A stretch of DNA of 64,000 nucleotides from Calonectria ilicicola. Lineage: Eukaryota > Ascomycota > Sordariomycetes > Hypocreales > Nectriaceae. Where the stretch lies: positions 2,356,001-2,420,000 of the forward strand of contig CP085828.1 of assembly GCA_020809705.1 (NCBI GenBank), written 5' to 3'. Below are positions 18,801-30,951 of the stretch, in pieces (position 1 is the first letter of the stretch; every line of letters starts with the position of its first letter). The position numbers and the translations under genes are program-made. A model generated the notes under the pieces. That model did not search any database, was not told the origin of the DNA, and saw nothing but the letters and a program-made list of their open reading frames with translations.

Positions 18801-21234
18801 ATGCGTCTCTCTCCCGCTGCCCTTCTTCTTGGGGTTGCATCTCTTGTAATTGCTCAGGAGACCAAGGATGAAGTAGATCCTGAAAACAAGCCTACCGTTT
18901 ATAATGGCGTCACTGTACCTCCGCTTGTCAAACTGACCCCAGACAATTGGGAGGAAGAGGTCGCCAAATCCAAATACCTTCTTGTCAAGCACTACAGGTA
19001 ATTTCAACTTCCAGCCTATGCTGATTTTACCCTGACCATCCATAGCCCGTACTGTCCTCACTGCATCGACTTCGCTCCGACGTTCCAATCCATCTATGAG
19101 TTTTACTACGCCTCAAAGCCTGAGGCTGCTGATGCCCAGGACACGACATTCACAGAATACTACAATTTCCGATTCGCCACTATCAATTGCATCGCGTATT
19201 ACGATCTCTGTATGGACCACGCTGTCAAGTCCTTCCCGACCAGCACCCTCTATGAAAATGGCGCCGTCTTCGAAACCCTGCAGGGTGCTAAAAACTCAAC
19301 TCTTCTCAGCAACATGATTGAGCATGCGCTTGAAAAGTACAAGCCCAACTCCCGGCCTGCGACTCTTGATCTGCCAGACATTGCCAAGGATGAAGATGTT
19401 GTCACGAAGAAGAAGGAAGCAAAGGAAGCCTGGAAGAAATTAGAAGCGGAGAGGAAAGAGACAGAAGCAAAGGAGGCGGAGGAAAAGAAAGCAAAGGAAG
19501 AAAAAGAGGCAGGCCAGGACAAGATCACGGATGCCAGCAGTGGGGCAGCCGACAAGGCCACTGATAAGGAAGCATCCGACAAAAAGGCCCCTGGAAAGTC
19601 CCTGGATGACCTCACGGAGAAGCCTAGCGGTGCAGAGAAGGCAAAGGAGCCCGTCGATTCGGCCACAGATAAAACAACTGAAGCCTCCAAGGTAGACAGC
19701 ACCAAAGAAACAGATGAGAAGAAGTTTGGTGAGGACTGGAAAGTCCCAAGCACGGGCGAAATGCTAAAGAAGACCAAACCTAAGGAACCGGCGGAGGTTT
19801 ACAACCCAGAAGGAGTCAGTGTTCCCTTGACTCCAGAGACCTTCAAAAAACTGGTCACATCGACACAAGACCCATGGTTCATAAAGTTCTATGCTCCCTG
19901 GTGTTCTCACTGCAAAGCCATGGCACCTAGTTGGCAGCAGATGGCCAAAGCTGTTGCTGGGAAAGTCAATGTTGGTGAGGTTAACTGTGACGCTGAAAGC
20001 CGTTTCTGCAAGGAGATGCATGCCCGTGCATACCCCACCATCCGCTTCTATCGGGGCGCTGAGAGCGCTGAATACAGAGGCCTCAGAGGCGTGGGTGACT
20101 TTGTTCAGTACGCCGAAAATGCACTTGATGTGGCCGGTGGTATCCCTAATGTTGACGACGCCACATTGAAGCAGATGGAAAAAGAGGACGATGTCATCTT
20201 CATCTACTTTTATGATCATGCCACCACCTCTGAGGACTTTAAGGCCCTCGACCAGCTTCCCCTCAACCTCATTGGACATGCTAAGATTGTCAAGACTGAT
20301 GACCCCGAGATCATTTCCCGCTTCAAGATCACCACCTTCCCTAGATTTCTGGTCTCGAGGGAGGGTCTTCCCACTTACTATACACCCATCACACCCGATG
20401 AGATGAGAAATGTCGATGGCCTTGTCAAGTGGATGAAATCAGTCTGGTTGCCACTGGTTCCTGAGTTGACGGCCCATAATGCCCGCCAGATTATGGAACA
20501 CAAGGTTGTTGCCCTAGCCATCCTCAACCGGGATAATGACGATCGCCTGAAGACATCTATCTCAGAGCTCAAGGGCGCGGCAAGTGAATGGATGGACCGA
20601 CAGGTTAAAGAATTCCAGCTGGAACGCCAGAAGCTGCGGGACGAGAAGCAATCACGGATTGATCAAGCCCGATCAAAGGGCGACCACCGAGGTGTCCGAA
20701 ACGCTAAGGCGATCAAGATTGATATGGAATCTACCAGCCGTCAGGAGGTTGCTTTTGCTTGGATCGATGGTGTCTTTTGGGCTAGATGGCTTCGGGAAAC
20801 CTACGGCATTGACGTCAAGGATGGAGAGCGCGTTCTGATCACTGAGGAAGACGTAAGTTAACAAACCCACGTCCCTTGCAAGCAATACTAACTATGCGCA
20901 GAGGAAGCAATTCTGGGACAGTACACCCTCGGGCAACCACATTATGGTCACTCGCTTGTCCATTATGGACACTTTAGAGAAGGTCGTTTATGGGCCCAAC
21001 CCCATTCCCACCAAGTATACCCTCTCTTCATTTTCGAAGTTCTTCTTCGATATCAAGATGAACTTCGTCGACCGCCCCTTTATGACACTTGCCTTTGTCG
21101 GTGCCATGGTTTTTGGTATCTATTCATGGCTACGTCGCGCCCGCCGCTCACGTGGCTACCTATTCCCTATGGACGACTCCATGGGGCTCAAGGATGGTCT
21201 GCTGGGACAAAGTGGAAATGACAAGTCCGACTAA
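18801..21234 (+). CDS. eps1: Eps1-like membrane-anchored protein disulfide isomerase
   Basis: Three exons, 18801-18997, 19046-20852 and 20902-21234, give 778 aa. Residues 1-19 form a signal peptide (RLSPAALLLGVASLVIAQ). The first thioredoxin domain carries CPHC (69-72), whose codons lie just past the first splice junction. A second has FYAPWCSHCKAMAPSW with CSHC at 352-355. Between them, about 187-304, is a long Lys/Glu/Ala then Asp/Thr-rich linker. Two less conserved thioredoxin-like segments may follow. A single transmembrane helix lies at about 728-745 (FMTLAFVGAMVFGIYSWL), followed by an RRARRSR cytosolic anchor. Two redox centres plus a C-terminal anchor match yeast Eps1 and Aspergillus EpsA, ER oxidoreductases acting in membrane-protein folding and quality control. 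Confidence 0.9.
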
Positions 21235-22165
21235 GCGCCAAGCAAGAGGGAAAGGATTTTGAAATAGGCCTGGATAAACGGGACACAATAGCTAATATCA
21301 GTCGACCATGTTTTTACAGTCTCGCATTCTCACGATGAGGGAGGAACCTCAGTCTGGTCAGATTGAAGATGTTGCAGGTACAGCCATTCTTGGAAAGCGC
21401 AAGGTTGCTCTGCCGTAAGCATTCTCAGATTTGAACCATCATCTTGTGACGGATAACGGAGAACTATGATTACGGAGTTATGGGGTTGGTCAGCTTTCCT
21501 GTATAGTAGTTGGTCGCAAAGCATCACTTGCATCTTTTATTTACTATTATGTGTTCCATCGATCGTCTGCCGATCAACCGGGTGCTTGCATGAGTGATGG
21601 GCGGTGATAGGTGGTGATAGTTAGTGATGGCTAGTGAATGTGGCATGACTCTGGGTGGTCTAGAACGTGGAGAGGCCTCCAGCAACGTTCCGTCAGTCTT
21701 CTGCATGGGTGTGGGTGGGATATTGAATCCAGTGCGGTCACGCCGTTTCCACAAAACATAGAAAGATACAGCCAGAGGGTGAATTGGTGAATATTGGCCA
21801 CGCGTATCGATGCACGAGCACCGAAATGCATAGCATTCAGCTTGTTTCACCAAATCGGTGCTATTTATATGGGCGGTTCGGAAGTGCGGGGCTGGTGGCA
21901 CAGTAGATCAAACCTGCTTTCACCCCTCATGCATGATGCGCTGGACCGTATTTAGCTAAAGCTGGACTCTCTCTCTCTCTCTCTCTCTTGTTTGCCAAAT
22001 AAATCCGCATAACATCCCATCTTCGCTTTCTGGTATCGGTTTCCATCTTCTTTTTGTTTTCCTCTTCGATATTCTAACGTCTCGAATCTCGGGCGTTAGC
22101 TCAGCTTGCACGCGAGATTCCGCTCAGAATCGAGCTTACTTCCTAACCCCACATTGACGGCCATC
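21235..22165. other. Intergenic: PDI 3' region and PLD promoter
   Basis: A GTGATGG/GTGATAG-rich degenerate stretch lies at 21590-21645 and a (CT)11 tract at 21967-21988. The last 150 bp are pyrimidine-rich. No gene is supported. Confidence 0.5.
21967..21988 (+). repeat. (CT)11 microsatellite in the PLD upstream region
   Basis: Eleven uninterrupted CT units about 180 bp upstream of the PLD ATG. CT tracts are common in filamentous-fungal core promoters; a regulatory role is inference. Confidence 0.95.
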
Positions 22166-25054
22166 ATGGATGCCTTCCTGAAGAAAGTGGGCGAGCATGT
22201 CGAGGACCTGGGAAATCAGGTCGGCGCCTCTCTGGAACAGGCATTAGGCGGCGGTAGCAAGCCACATGATCAATCTTCCGAGTCTCACGAGGCGACGACG
22301 ACGACGAGCTCCGGAAATCAGAATCGGTTTGGCTCCTTTGCTCCCGAGACCTCCGGCAATGTCAAGTGGTTTGTCGATGGCGCTTCCTACTTCTGGGCTG
22401 TTTCTGAAGCACTTGAGAGTAAGAATATGAAGAAATGTAATCTGAGAAGGCGGTTCCTAACCTGGTTTCAGAGGCGCAGGAAAGCATCTACATCCTCGAC
22501 TGGTGGCTATCGCCCGAGCTATATCTTAGACGCCCCCCATCTCGCAATGAACAATATCGACTAGACAGAATGCTCAAAGACGCAGCAGATCGTGGCGTCA
22601 AGGTATATGTAATCGTGTACAAAGAGGTGCAGGCCGCCTTGACTTTGGATAGCGCGCATACCCGACAGACCCTAGAGGCCTTGAATCCCAACATCAAGGT
22701 CTTCAGACACCCAGACCATCTCCCTACTGGGTATGACTTCAAGGATGGCATGGGTAAATCATTTGGTGCTGGCTTGGCGAGTCTTACCGAAGATATTGTC
22801 CTTTACTGGGCTCACCACGAGAAGCTTCTCGTCGTTGATCACAAGTTGGCATTCATGGGAGGATTAGATATGTGTATGGATTAATTCTAATGTTCAATGG
22901 ATTTTACTAACAGTATTAGGCTTTGGTCGTTGGGATACCAGCAGTTAGTATCCTTAGGCAAATGCTTGCAGCAATGCGACAGCGTCTCTGTTACTAACTT
23001 TGCATCTTCCTAGGCCACCCTATCGCTGATGTGCATCCTGGAAACCTCCAGAATATTGTTTTTCCTGGACAAGACTACAACAATGCCCGAATTTACGACT
23101 TTGACCAGGTTTCCAACTGGGAACAGAACAAGCGTAAGGTACCCATGAACCAACCATGGCTCAGCCTAACTAATGTCGAAAAGTGGATAGAACCAAAAGC
23201 TCCAGAATGGGCTGGTCTGATGTCGCATTGAGCATGAATGGCCAGATTGTTCACAGCCTTGTCGATCACTTCGTTGATCGGTGGAACTTCATCTTTGGAG
23301 AAAAGTACGAGAAGAAGAACCCCGGCAAATACCACAGGCTGGATCTCCCTGCTCCCGTCCCTGCCCAATACCCCGGCGAAAGCCATCAAGAAAGGCGCCA
23401 TCATGACTATGTTGGCGATCTGACCGAACAATTCCGAGGACTCGGTAGGTTTATTCCTCATAGTGGCGGCGAACGACACCACGAGCATGAAAGCGAGTCA
23501 CACAAGGGTGTCAAAATCCAGCTTACACGAAGGTATGTGATTTCTTTTTGATGGACAAAAATCATGATATTACGGTTGGCATTTGCCAATTCTGGCGCCG
23601 TAGATATCATATATTGAGTGTTTTTGCCGCCTTTGCTGACGTCTTTCAGCTGCTCCGATTGGTCTTCAGGTCATAAGCTCGAGCATTCTATCGCAAATGC
23701 ATACATCCAAACGATTCAAAACGCCAAGCATTTCGTCTACATCGAAAACCAGTTTTTCATCACTGCTACCAACCCAAGACAAAGCCCAGTAAAGAACCAG
23801 ATCGGCACAGCTATCGTGGATCGTATTGTCAGGGCCTGGCAGGAGAGGCAAGACTTCAAAATCTGGGTACTAATGCCCGCTGTGCCAGCCTTTGCTGGGG
23901 ACCTGAAGTCAGATGAAGCTTTAGGAACCAGAGCCATCATGGAATTCCAGTACGATTCCATCAGCAGAGGAAAGAACAGTATTATCCAGAGGTTGAAACA
24001 AGCTGGCGTTGATAATCCAGACGACTACATCAGATTTTACAACCTTCGGAATTTTGATCGCATCAACACATCCAAGACCATGACAGAGGTTGAATCCCGC
24101 TCAGGTGTGTCGTATGAAGAGGCCAGGATGGAGCATGACGACTACGTCGGTGCTGGAAGATTCCCCGTTGACGAGGGACATCGTGGCCGTACAGACCACT
24201 ACGAGAGATACCAGCACGAGGCCGCGAATGTGAAGGACTCGACTCTCGATACCATCAGCTCCGCGTACATGGATGGCGGTGTTCGTGTTGTACACTTGCC
24301 TTGGTATGGCAACCCTGAAGATGAGATCGATGCCTTTGTTAGCGAGCAGCTGTACATTCACAGCAAGCTCCTAATTGCTGACGATCGAGTTGTCATCTGC
24401 GGGTCTGCCAACCTCAACGACCGTTCACAGCTTGGAAATCACGACTCCGAAATCGCGGTCGTGATTGAAGACAAAAATATGTTCGAAACCTACCTGAACG
24501 GCGAGCCCTACCACGCATCTCGCTTCGCCAGTTCCCTTCGGCGATACATCTTCCGCAAGCACCTTGGTCTCATCCCCGACCAGCGATGGGACCAACCCGA
24601 TCAGAACTGGCATGCCGTCGACGTTTCTCCCAACCGCTACGACTGGGGTTCCCCACCCGATCGTCTCGTTGAGGACCCTCTGTCGCCCGATTTCCTAAGA
24701 CTTTGGAATGGCACCGCGCGCACCAACACCGAAGTCTTCAGCCGTGCCTTCCATCCAGTTCCCAATGATAATGTCCGAACTTGGAAAGATTACGACGAAT
24801 TCTTCTCAAACCGTTTCATCATCCCAGGTAAGAAGGAAACCCAAAAGAAGGATCAAAAGGAAGAAAGGGAGGGCAGAGTAGAGTACGGTCATATTGTCAA
24901 GAGCGAGTTCCCTGGTGGAGTAGGTGAAGTCAAAGACTGGCTTTCTCGTATCAGAGGCACCCTTGTAGAGATGCCTCTGGCTTTCCTTGTTGACGCAGGC
25001 GACATCGCTCATGGATTTTCTCTCAACAACCTCACCGAGGAACTTTACACCTAG
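22166..25054 (+). CDS. Phospholipase D (two HKD motifs)
   Basis: Six exons: 22166-22418, 22472-22873, 22920-22943, 23014-23133, 23184-23532 and 23650-25054, giving 850 aa. Each junction restores conserved PLD sequence, for example GGLDMCFGRWDT across the 24-nt third exon and ENKLDRTKSSRMGWSDVA-like sequence across the fourth intron. HKD motif 1 is HEKLLVVD (H200, K202, D207), followed by GGLD. HKD motif 2 is HSKLLIAD (H620, K622, D627), followed by GSANLNDRS. The enzyme hydrolyses phosphatidylcholine to phosphatidic acid and choline. No PX or PH domain is present, so it resembles the short fungal PLD class rather than SPO14. The N-terminus has a small amphipathic helix (FLKKVGEHVEDLGNQVG). 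Family certain; physiological role not shown. Confidence 0.93.
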
Positions 25055-25527
25055 TCTAAATACTCAATCAGCTTGGAAAATAGACTCCAACTTGGGGATT
25101 TTCTAGTTATATCAAACAACATAAACATATTGCAGTTACGTCTGTACTCAATAAACCCAAAAAAAAAAATTTAAAAAAGAAAAATGCATTCTAACGATCT
25201 AACTCGATCAATTGGTTCACTAATGCCCAATTCCACGTATGCATATATCATAAACACTCAGCATGAGCTTCAGACAAGGAAATGGCCAGCCAAAACAGCA
25301 CGTAGGAAACGGTGTCGCGTGCACCAACAACAGAATACAGGCTGTTGCTCCACTCCAAGCAAACTGTTTTTCTGCCACTTACCATTGGTTATCGATAATG
25401 CACCACGAGCCCCACATCGCTCTTATCTTATCGCCAAAAAAATTTCCCACCCAGGACGGATACTCAAGTGTAGTGGGAAACTTGAGCTGGTGATAGGTCT
25501 TGCTGGTGCTGCCGACGACGCGCAACC
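25055..25527. promoter_or_regulatory. PLD terminator and BMS1 promoter
   Basis: An A-rich tract (25158-25185) follows the PLD gene. An AAAAAAATTTC element at 25436-25446, about 90 bp before the BMS1 ATG, resembles the rRNA-processing element found upstream of ribosome-biogenesis genes in yeasts; relevance in this fungus is inference. Confidence 0.4.
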
Positions 25528-28500
25528 ATGGACGAGCAAGTGCACAAGCCGCATCGCAAGTCCAAGGACAAAAAGGACAAGAAGCAGCATTCTGGGGGTG
25601 AGTTTGGTTCGACCCCACGCCTTGGACGTAATACTAATGCGATCTCAGAGCGCAATCCCAAGGCCTTTGCCTTTGCCAACCCCGGAAAGCTCAATCGACA
25701 AGCGGCGCGATCGCAAGATGTACGGTAGCCCTCACGTCGTTACATGCCCAATGCTAATGTCCTCGGAAATAGGTTAGGGAAAAGCGACTGCATGTTCCCC
25801 TCGTTGATCGACTGCCCGACGAGGCCCCTCCTCGCCTCGTCACCATCGTTGGTCCTCCTGGTGTAGGCAAGACAACGCTGCTCAAGTCCCTCATCCGACG
25901 ATATGCCAAAGAGACAATCTCCGACCCCCAGGGTCCAATAACCGTCGTCGCCTCCAAGAAGCAACGTCTGACTTTTGTCGAATGCCCAAACGAGCTCGAG
26001 GCCATGGTGGACATTGCCAAGGTGGCTGACATTGTTCTCCTCATGATTGACGGAAACTATGGCTTCGAAATGGAGACTATGGAATTTCTCAATGTTCTTG
26101 CGGCAACGGGTATGCCAGGTAATGTCTTCGGAATCTTGACCCATCTTGACTTGTTCAAGAAACCCCAGGCACTCAAGGACGCCAAGAAAAGGTTGAAGCG
26201 AAGACTTTGGACCGAGCTGTACCAAGGTGCTCATCTGTTTTATCTCTCTGGTGTCATCAACGGTCGATATCCTGATCGCGAAATTCACAACCTCTCTCGT
26301 TTCCTCTCCGTCATGAAGAATCCCCGCCCTCTCATTTGGCGCAACTCCCACCCTTACTCTATCGTTGACAGCTTCCGAGACATCACTCATCCCACCAAAA
26401 TCGAAGAAGACCCCATGTGCGACCGATCGATTGTTCTCTCAGGATACCTGCGAGGCACAAATTTTTCGACGCAAGGACAGCGCGTTCACATTCCAGGTTT
26501 GGGTGATTTCACCGTCGCAAATATGGAGGTTCTGCCAGATCCGTGCCCAACACCAGCCATGGAGCTGGCAATTGCCAAAATCACAGGAAAGACTGGGCGG
26601 CGAAGGCTAGACGAAAAGGAAAAGAAATTACACGCGCCAATGTCAGATCGCAGTGGTCTTAAAATTGACGGCGACGCCATTTGGATTACCCGGGAAAAGG
26701 GCTTTACCTTTGGCAAAGATGATGAGAACGTCGAACGCGGAGAAGGTGAGGAGATGATTGTTGGTCTCCAATCTGAACGAAAGCTTTTGGGTCAGACCGA
26801 CGGTGGTGTCCAGCTTTTCAGAGGAGGTGGGCAAATCAAAGAAGTCAACGAGGAAGAAGACACTGGAAGAAAATCCCACCGCAAGGCACGATTCGCGGAG
26901 CAGGATGGCAGGGATGAAGAAATGAATGGTGACGAAGAAGGATTTATGAGTGGAAGCGATGAAGGTGACTCGGATGCCGAGGTTGAATTCAACGAGGGCA
27001 AGCTTGGCAAGATGTTCCGCAAGGATGTTGGCGAGGAAACTAATGAGGAGGATATCGCTTTTGCCGACAGTGACTCAGATTTGGGAGCCTTGTCGGAGGG
27101 GAGCGATGTGGAAGATGATGAAGAATACGATTCCGACGAAGAAGCCGCCGCATTGAGATGGAAAGACAACCTAACCGGAAATGCCATGAAACTTCATGGT
27201 AAAAGGCGGACATATCACACTGGTGATTTGGCGAGACTGATGTATGACATTTCCATCAGCCCCGAGGATGCTCTAAAGCGATGGAGAGGTGACGAGGATG
27301 AATCAGAAGAGGAGAACATTGAAGATGACTCAGATGATGAGGAATTTTTTAAGAAATCCAAGCAAGAGAAGGAAGATGCTGCGGAGGACAGGTCAATACC
27401 CCTATATGACTACGAGGATCTTGCAGCAAAGTGGGCTGAGCAGGAGAACGTCGAAGCCCTGCGTCGAAGATTTACTACCGGTGGTGTCTCCAGGGGTGAA
27501 GAGGGTGACGATGGTGACGAGGATGAGTTTGAGGGTCTGGATGACGAAGATAGTGAGGGAGATGGCGAGTTTGAGGATCTTGAAGCCGAAGGTGAGGATG
27601 GCGACAGCAAAGGTAGCGGGGAAAAGGCGCCGCAGCAGACGGCCGAAGACATAGCGTCGGAGCGAGAGAAGAACGCAAAACGCAAAGAGGAGCTCAGGCA
27701 ACGTTTTGAGGAGGAGGATCGCGACGGTTTCTTGAACGACAAGGCCAACGCTCGACGAGACGGCGGTGACGTCCAAGAGTTTGGCGAGGATCAGTGGTAT
27801 GAGGCACAGAAGGCCATGATTCAAAAGCAGCTGGACATCAACAAGGAGGAGTTTGAGAATCTGGACGAGCGACAGCGTGCGGCCGTAGAAGGCTGCCGAG
27901 CAGGCAAATATGCCAAGGTGGTACTCGAGAACGTGCCGGCCGAGTTCGTCACCAAGTTCAACGCCAGAATGCCCATCGTCATCGGTGGTCTTTCAGCAAC
28001 TGAGGATCGTTTTGGATACCTTCAAGTCCGTATCAAGCGTCACCGATGGCACAAGCGCATCCTCAAGACAAACGACCCCCTCATCTTCTCCCTTGGCTGG
28101 CGCCGCTTCCAGACGCTGCCCATCTACAGCACAACCGACTCGCGAACGCGAAACCGCATGCTCAAATACACACCCGAGCACATGCACTGCTTCGGCACCA
28201 TCTATGGCCCTCTCATCGCCCCCAACACGGGCTTTGTCTGCTTTAATTCCTTTGCCTCGAGCAACGCCGGCTTCCGTATCGCTGCCAGCGGTACCATCCT
28301 CAGCGTCGACGAGTCGACCGAGATTGTCAAGAAGCTCAAGCTTACGGGTACCCCAGCCAAGATCTACAAGAACACGGCCTTTATCAAGGACATGTTCAAC
28401 TCGTCGCTCGAGATTGCCAAGTTCGAGGGCGCCTCCATCAAGACAGTCTCCGGTATCCGCGGTCAAATCAAGCGCGCCCTATCCAAGCCCGAAGGCCACT

Positions 28501-29078
28501 TCCGTGCCACATTCGAAGACAAGATCCTCATCAGCGACATTGTCTTCTTGCGCGCCTGGTACCCCATCAAGCCGCACCGCTTCTACAACCCCGTCACCAA
28601 CCTCATCGGCTGGCAGCCCATGCGACTTACAGGCGAGGTCCGCCGCGACCAGGGCGTGGCCACCCCGCAGCTCAAGAACTCGCAGTACCGCAAGATCGAG
28701 CGCGAGACTCGCCACTTCAACCCGCTGCGCGTGCCCCGCGCCCTCGCCGCCGACCTGCCGTTCCGCTCGCAGATTGTGCAGACCAAGAAGCAGAAGAAGG
28801 AGACGTACATGCAGAAGCGCGCCGTTGTTCTGGCCTCGGGCTCCGAGGAGAAGAAGGCCCGCGCCCTCATGCAGCAGCTCCTCACCATCCGCAACGATGT
28901 CGCCGCCAAGCGCCGCGTCAAGAAGGAGGAGAACCGCGCCGTCTTCCGCAAGAAGCTCGCCGACGAGGAGGAGAAGAAGGAGGCCCGCGAGAAGCGCGAG
29001 AGCAAGGAGTTTTGGCGCAAGAACGGCCGCAAGCGCAGTGGCGGCGAGGATGGAGGCGGTGGCAAGCGACGCAAGTAG
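25528..29078 (+). CDS. bms1: Ribosome biogenesis GTPase BMS1
   Basis: Three exons, 25528-25597, 25649-25719 and 25773-29078, give 1148 aa, close to yeast Bms1 (1183). The N-terminus is Lys/His-rich, followed by the conserved NPKAFAFANPGK block. The P-loop is GPPGVGKTT (74-82), followed by DIVLLMIDGNYGFEMETMEF and a THLD motif in place of the usual NKxD. The central third is highly acidic. The C-terminal AARP2CN/BMS1-type region is very conserved (GWRRFQTLPIYS, then GTIYGPLIAPNTGF and WYPIKPHRFYNPVTN), with a Lys/Arg-rich tail. Bms1 works with Rcl1 and U3 snoRNP in the nucleolus for 18S rRNA maturation. Codon use changes sharply near 27900: upstream is mixed, downstream almost wholly C/G-ending. 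Confidence 0.96.
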
Positions 29079-29958
29079 CAGCAGCAACAGCATAGTCCAG
29101 GTGCCTTGGCGCAATTACATGTGTAGATGGGTTATCGAGGATATCAGAGCAAAAATCGGCCGGTGTGTGTCTATATCTATCTATTTACTACGGCGTTGGA
29201 GAACCGAAAAAAAAAAAATTCAATCTAGTTTCCTAAGCATAAGGGTTTCCAATTACATGTGAAGCGAAGGTGGGGCTCAGGGTCGTAGGTAGTTGGTTTA
29301 CTATCAAACAAACAACGGTTCTTATAGGCAGCACATTACCCCGCGTTAAAAACAATGTGATTCACTACGAAATAAACTGGTGCTTTCAGTTCAAGTCAAA
29401 GAGAATACAAGTTGTAAATTGTGCAATCTCAACTAAACGAAGCCAGAGTTAAGCTCCAGGCTTCCAGCAAGCGCACACAATGCACAGTTCCGTCAACACC
29501 AAGCCCCCTAAAGAACCAAGGCGAACAATTAAAAAAAAACAAAGTGAGCAAAAGAAGAGCTTCAAAGCCAAATGAGACTATGCACGCATAGACGCAGTAA
29601 TTAAAAGTTAAAAAGCCCTCGCACTCCAAGGTCATCGCCAGGAAGACCGTCATCCCTAGCGATACCACAACCATACACCACCAACAGGACATTGATGGCC
29701 CGTCCCTTGGCAGGATGCATAAATCATTTCCCCGCCGTCATTTTTGTCATCCTCATGGCAACCACCCTCGGTCATTGTCGCATTGCAGGTCAGGGAATAC
29801 TCCGAGGAGCCGCATCACGCCAAATTCCAATTTGACCAATCTCTTCTTCCTTGATTAAAAGAGATGCGCCCCGAAAATGCCGTCAAACATGCCATGGCCT
29901 TGGCAGTTTGCCCCTTTCTCAAGTCGTGTACACGTGGAAATCGCATCGCATTAGTTGC
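29079..29958. other. Convergent intergenic region, BMS1 to reticulon
   Basis: About 880 bp, A/T-rich for its first 500 bp, with poly-A runs (29208-29218, 29531-29540). Expected to hold two 3' UTRs. No gene is supported. Confidence 0.55.
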
Positions 29959-30951
29959 TTAAGCGACGGGAACGGAATCCTTCTGCGAGGTTGGCTCTTC
30001 CTTGGGGACCTCGGGGAAGTCAACCTTCTCGCCCTTGGAGGGCTCCTCGGTGGGAGGGCTAGGGAACTCGGGCTCCTTGATGACAGGAGGGTCAGGTCGA
30101 ACGATGACCTGGCGGGAGGGGGTCTTTCCACGGAGGAGGTCCTGGACCTTCTCAGTGTAGTCGCCAGCGTACTGCTTGCCAAGGGCAGAGACAGAGTCGA
30201 GCTGCTTCTGAGCAACATCCTTGACCTGGGCGGTCTGGGCATCAACAAGCTCAGAGATGTGGTGGATTTGGTCATCGATAAGCTCCTGGTGGGTGCTGTA
30301 GACGAGGGGCACAAAGAAAACGGCGGTGGTGCCAATGATGGCCAGAACCCAGTAGGGAACAAGCTTGACCAAGAAGTAGGAGAGGAAAGCGGCAATCCAG
30401 GCCTAATCTTCGGTTAGTTCTAGAACCCCGATAGGCCATCCCAAGAAAAACTTACGGCAATGGAAGAGGGGATGCTCTCGGCGTATACAATGCGCTGGGA
30501 CTCAATAACGAAGAAGTTGACAAGCTCGTGGACGTCGCCAATAAGTGTGTCAAGGGTGTCGCGAGGAACAGTATAGTATCGGCGGGGTCGGATCTGGGAA
30601 GTAAGGCCGTTGTTTAAGACGATCTTGCCAACAACTTCGGCGAGAATAGTCACGCCGAGGATCATGTAGGAAGCCTTGAAGGCCCATCGCAGGACGTCAA
30701 CGAATCTAGCGGCGAGGATGAGGGAGACGACGGAGAGGTAGGCAATGCCAGAAGCTTCTAGTGGTCCGATTATATCAGTAACGTGGCCAAGCAGGAATGG
30801 GGTGAGGGCTCGTCCACGTACGGGGGTTGTTCCATGATAGGAGCTCGGAGAAGAAGGAGTGGTAGTGAGTGACGGGCTGGCCAGCGGCGGGAGCACGGAA
30901 AGGCGAGGGCGAACGGCGAGCCGCTGCTAGGTTGTTGGTTGGAGCGTCCAT
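29959..30951 (-). CDS. rtn1: Reticulon-like ER membrane-shaping protein
   Basis: Three exons on the minus strand, 30951-30822, 30757-30456 and 30402-29959, give 291 aa. The short N-terminus ends in the reticulon entry motif (VTHYHSFFSELLSWNNP). Two long hydrophobic hairpins follow (ASGIAYLSVVSLILAARFVD, then AWIAAFLSYFLVKLVPYWVL with IIGTTAVFFVPLVY), separated by a loop, as in the reticulon homology domain. The C-terminal 110 residues are charged and Pro-rich, without a visible retrieval signal. Fungal Rtn1 stabilises ER tubule curvature and takes part in nuclear-pore assembly. Both introns are 53-64 nt with TAG acceptors. Converges with BMS1. Confidence 0.92.

Noticed and set aside
25603..25620. 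GGTTCGACCC, similar to a tRNA B box
   Set aside because: It lies within the first BMS1 intron and is not flanked by an acceptor stem or A box.
28479..29114. 211-codon minus-strand Leu/Ala-rich frame suggesting a membrane protein
   Set aside because: Apparent hydrophobicity comes from complementing Lys/Glu/Arg codons of the BMS1 tail.
27910..29262. 450-codon open frame on the + strand inside BMS1
   Set aside because: It runs in a shifted frame over the C/G-ending part of BMS1; its Ser/Arg/Pro-rich composition is what such codon bias produces, and BMS1 is conserved in the other frame.
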